Source of the DNA: Hordeum vulgare subsp. vulgare | Lineage: Eukaryota; Streptophyta; Magnoliopsida; Poales; Poaceae | Length of the DNA stretch: 64,000 nucleotides | Reading direction: 5' to 3' | Assembly: GCF_904849725.1 (NCBI RefSeq) | Contig: NW_025422647.1 | Span: forward strand, 1-64,000 | In this document: positions 63,023 to 64,000 of the stretch, piece after piece | How the letters are laid out: each line of letters opens with the position of its first letter | How positions within the stretch are numbered: the stretch's first letter is position 1 | The notes under the pieces: generated by a model | What the model was told of the DNA's origin: nothing | Database searches by the model: none | Seen by the model: only the letters and a program-made list of their open reading frames with translations | Made by a program: the position numbers and the translations under genes

Positions 63023-63172
63023 GTTAGCTCCTCTCCTTCCCCTGCTCCCCTCTGGTTGCGCTCGGGTAGAACAAATACCTGCTTCATTTATATGATAGAT
63101 GATAATATATGGAACATGTACGTATGGCTTCTTCAGTCTGAATTCGTGTATTTGACTCCTGCTTATATGTAA

Positions 63173-64000
63173 GAGCATCTATAGCAGACCTCGTATAAAG
63201 CCGATCCGCAAAAGTCGTTTGCAGTTCGCGGAAAAACCCTTTTGTGGACCGGCGTGTGCGGCAAAATATCCTTTTATGAGGGTCCATTTTACGGGGTCTG
63301 CTGGGCCGCCGCCCACGCTGGCCTGCGAAATCTATTATTTCCATTGCATTTTCAGGCATGAAAACACATTTAGTTGCTTCTTTATTTTCTTCAAAGGCAT
63401 TGGATACATCATAATTCACCAAATTATTGCTAAAACAGCAAGACCAAAAAAAACAAGAACCACAATTAGACATTTTAGAAGATATCCAACTTCCATAACT
63501 GCTCCCACTAGTTGGATCAACATCTTCTCCATGCATTCATTGTTGATCCAGGGGTTCTTCATCTTGCATTCTTCATTCTTCGGCTTTGATTCTAAACAAT
63601 TAGACGTTGATTCACCTCTAATATCTATTCTAATTGCACATGCAGCTGCATCGTTAGGTTCAATTATACTAAGGAGTGCACGAACATCTATTAAGTTTCT
63701 TTCTATCAATAGATCGATGTATTCTTCTTTCCAATACCAAAATTAGCATCTACCTTCCTACACAGATGAACACCTCAATAAGCTACCATAATTTAACCAA
63801 ATAAGTTGACAAAGCAGAAGAGGAAGAAGGGCATACCCCGTCGTTTCTGCATTTGAAGAATACCCATCCGAGGTGCTGCCGTGTGTTGGATGTGAGCCGC
63901 AACACTGTTTCTAGGCAGTCATCGCACTCTATGAGTGGCATCGGCAAGCCGAGCCCAAGCGATGGCCGGAAGAGTCCTTGCCGGCAAACCGACGCCAGCA
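63173..64000. mobile_element. PIF/Harbinger element, copy 4 (cut by window end)
   Basis: Left terminal repeat and TAA flank are present; the right end is outside the window. Confidence 0.85.
63416..63941 (-). pseudogene. GRF zinc-finger / membrane-anchor relic, copy 4
   Basis: 8-A run and internal TAA as in copies 2 and 3. Confidence 0.55.

Larger units (their letters stand above)
49677..64000. repeat. Tandem array unit, copy 4 (cut by window end)
   Basis: First 14324 bp of a fourth unit. The window ends inside its Harbinger element, at the point matching position 14324 of copy 1. The only private substitution seen is at 56180 (A), a synonymous change in exon 9 of the beta-galactosidase gene. 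Nothing at the right edge suggests the array stops here. Confidence 0.96.

Noticed and set aside
1..64000. Bacterial-type system, CRISPR array, or phage content
   Set aside because: Introns, plant transposons and plant gene structure throughout; the only long repeat is the 16.5-kb unit.
1..64000. tRNA or rRNA genes
   Set aside because: No A/B-box-like or rRNA-like stretch was recognised on either strand by eye.

Overview
This is nuclear DNA of a grass, most likely a Triticeae species (wheat, barley, Aegilops or a relative). The signs are a multi-exon plant cell-wall beta-galactosidase with GT-AG introns, a Stowaway MITE of the type common in Triticeae, PIF/Harbinger relics with TAA target duplications, a copia-type LTR fragment, and no operons or bacterial features. 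The species call rests on family knowledge; I could not run a search.

The whole window is a head-to-tail tandem array of one unit of about 16.56 kb. It holds three complete copies (1-16561, 16562-33117, 33118-49676) and most of a fourth (49677-64000). The copies are nearly identical: reading by eye I found about ten single-base substitutions and a handful of homopolymer length changes in the window. No unique flanking sequence is present at either end, so the true copy number is at least 3.9 and the amplification breakpoints are not visible. The unit start used here is simply the first base of the window.

Layout of one unit (copy 1 coordinates): a gene-poor stretch with a decayed PIF/Harbinger ORF1 (1165-2082) and a small perfect hairpin (2375-2400); two old, diverged direct duplications (3449-4155 and 4255-5178) with a poly-C tract whose length differs in every copy; a complete 11-exon GH35 beta-galactosidase on the minus strand (8807 to 5199, 827 aa) with its own TATA-like promoter and poly(A) signal; a truncated copia LTR (9064-9550) joined to a second Harbinger ORF1 scrap; a Stowaway MITE (10385-10484); a C-rich gene-leader-like region with a telobox; an old local duplication (11253-12690); and a plus-strand candidate gene of unknown function (exons from 11912 to 15642). 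The last predicted intron of that gene contains a 1.35-kb Harbinger element (13498-14843), which itself carries a decayed antisense GRF-zinc-finger/membrane-anchor ORF.

The clearest biological consequence is dosage. Each unit carries an intact beta-galactosidase with promoter and 3' signal, so the array multiplies a secreted cell-wall glycosidase. Copies 2-4 encode one amino-acid difference from copy 1 (P643L). The candidate plus-strand gene is multiplied with it. The window holds no CRISPR array, tRNA, rRNA or prokaryotic defence system that I can see.
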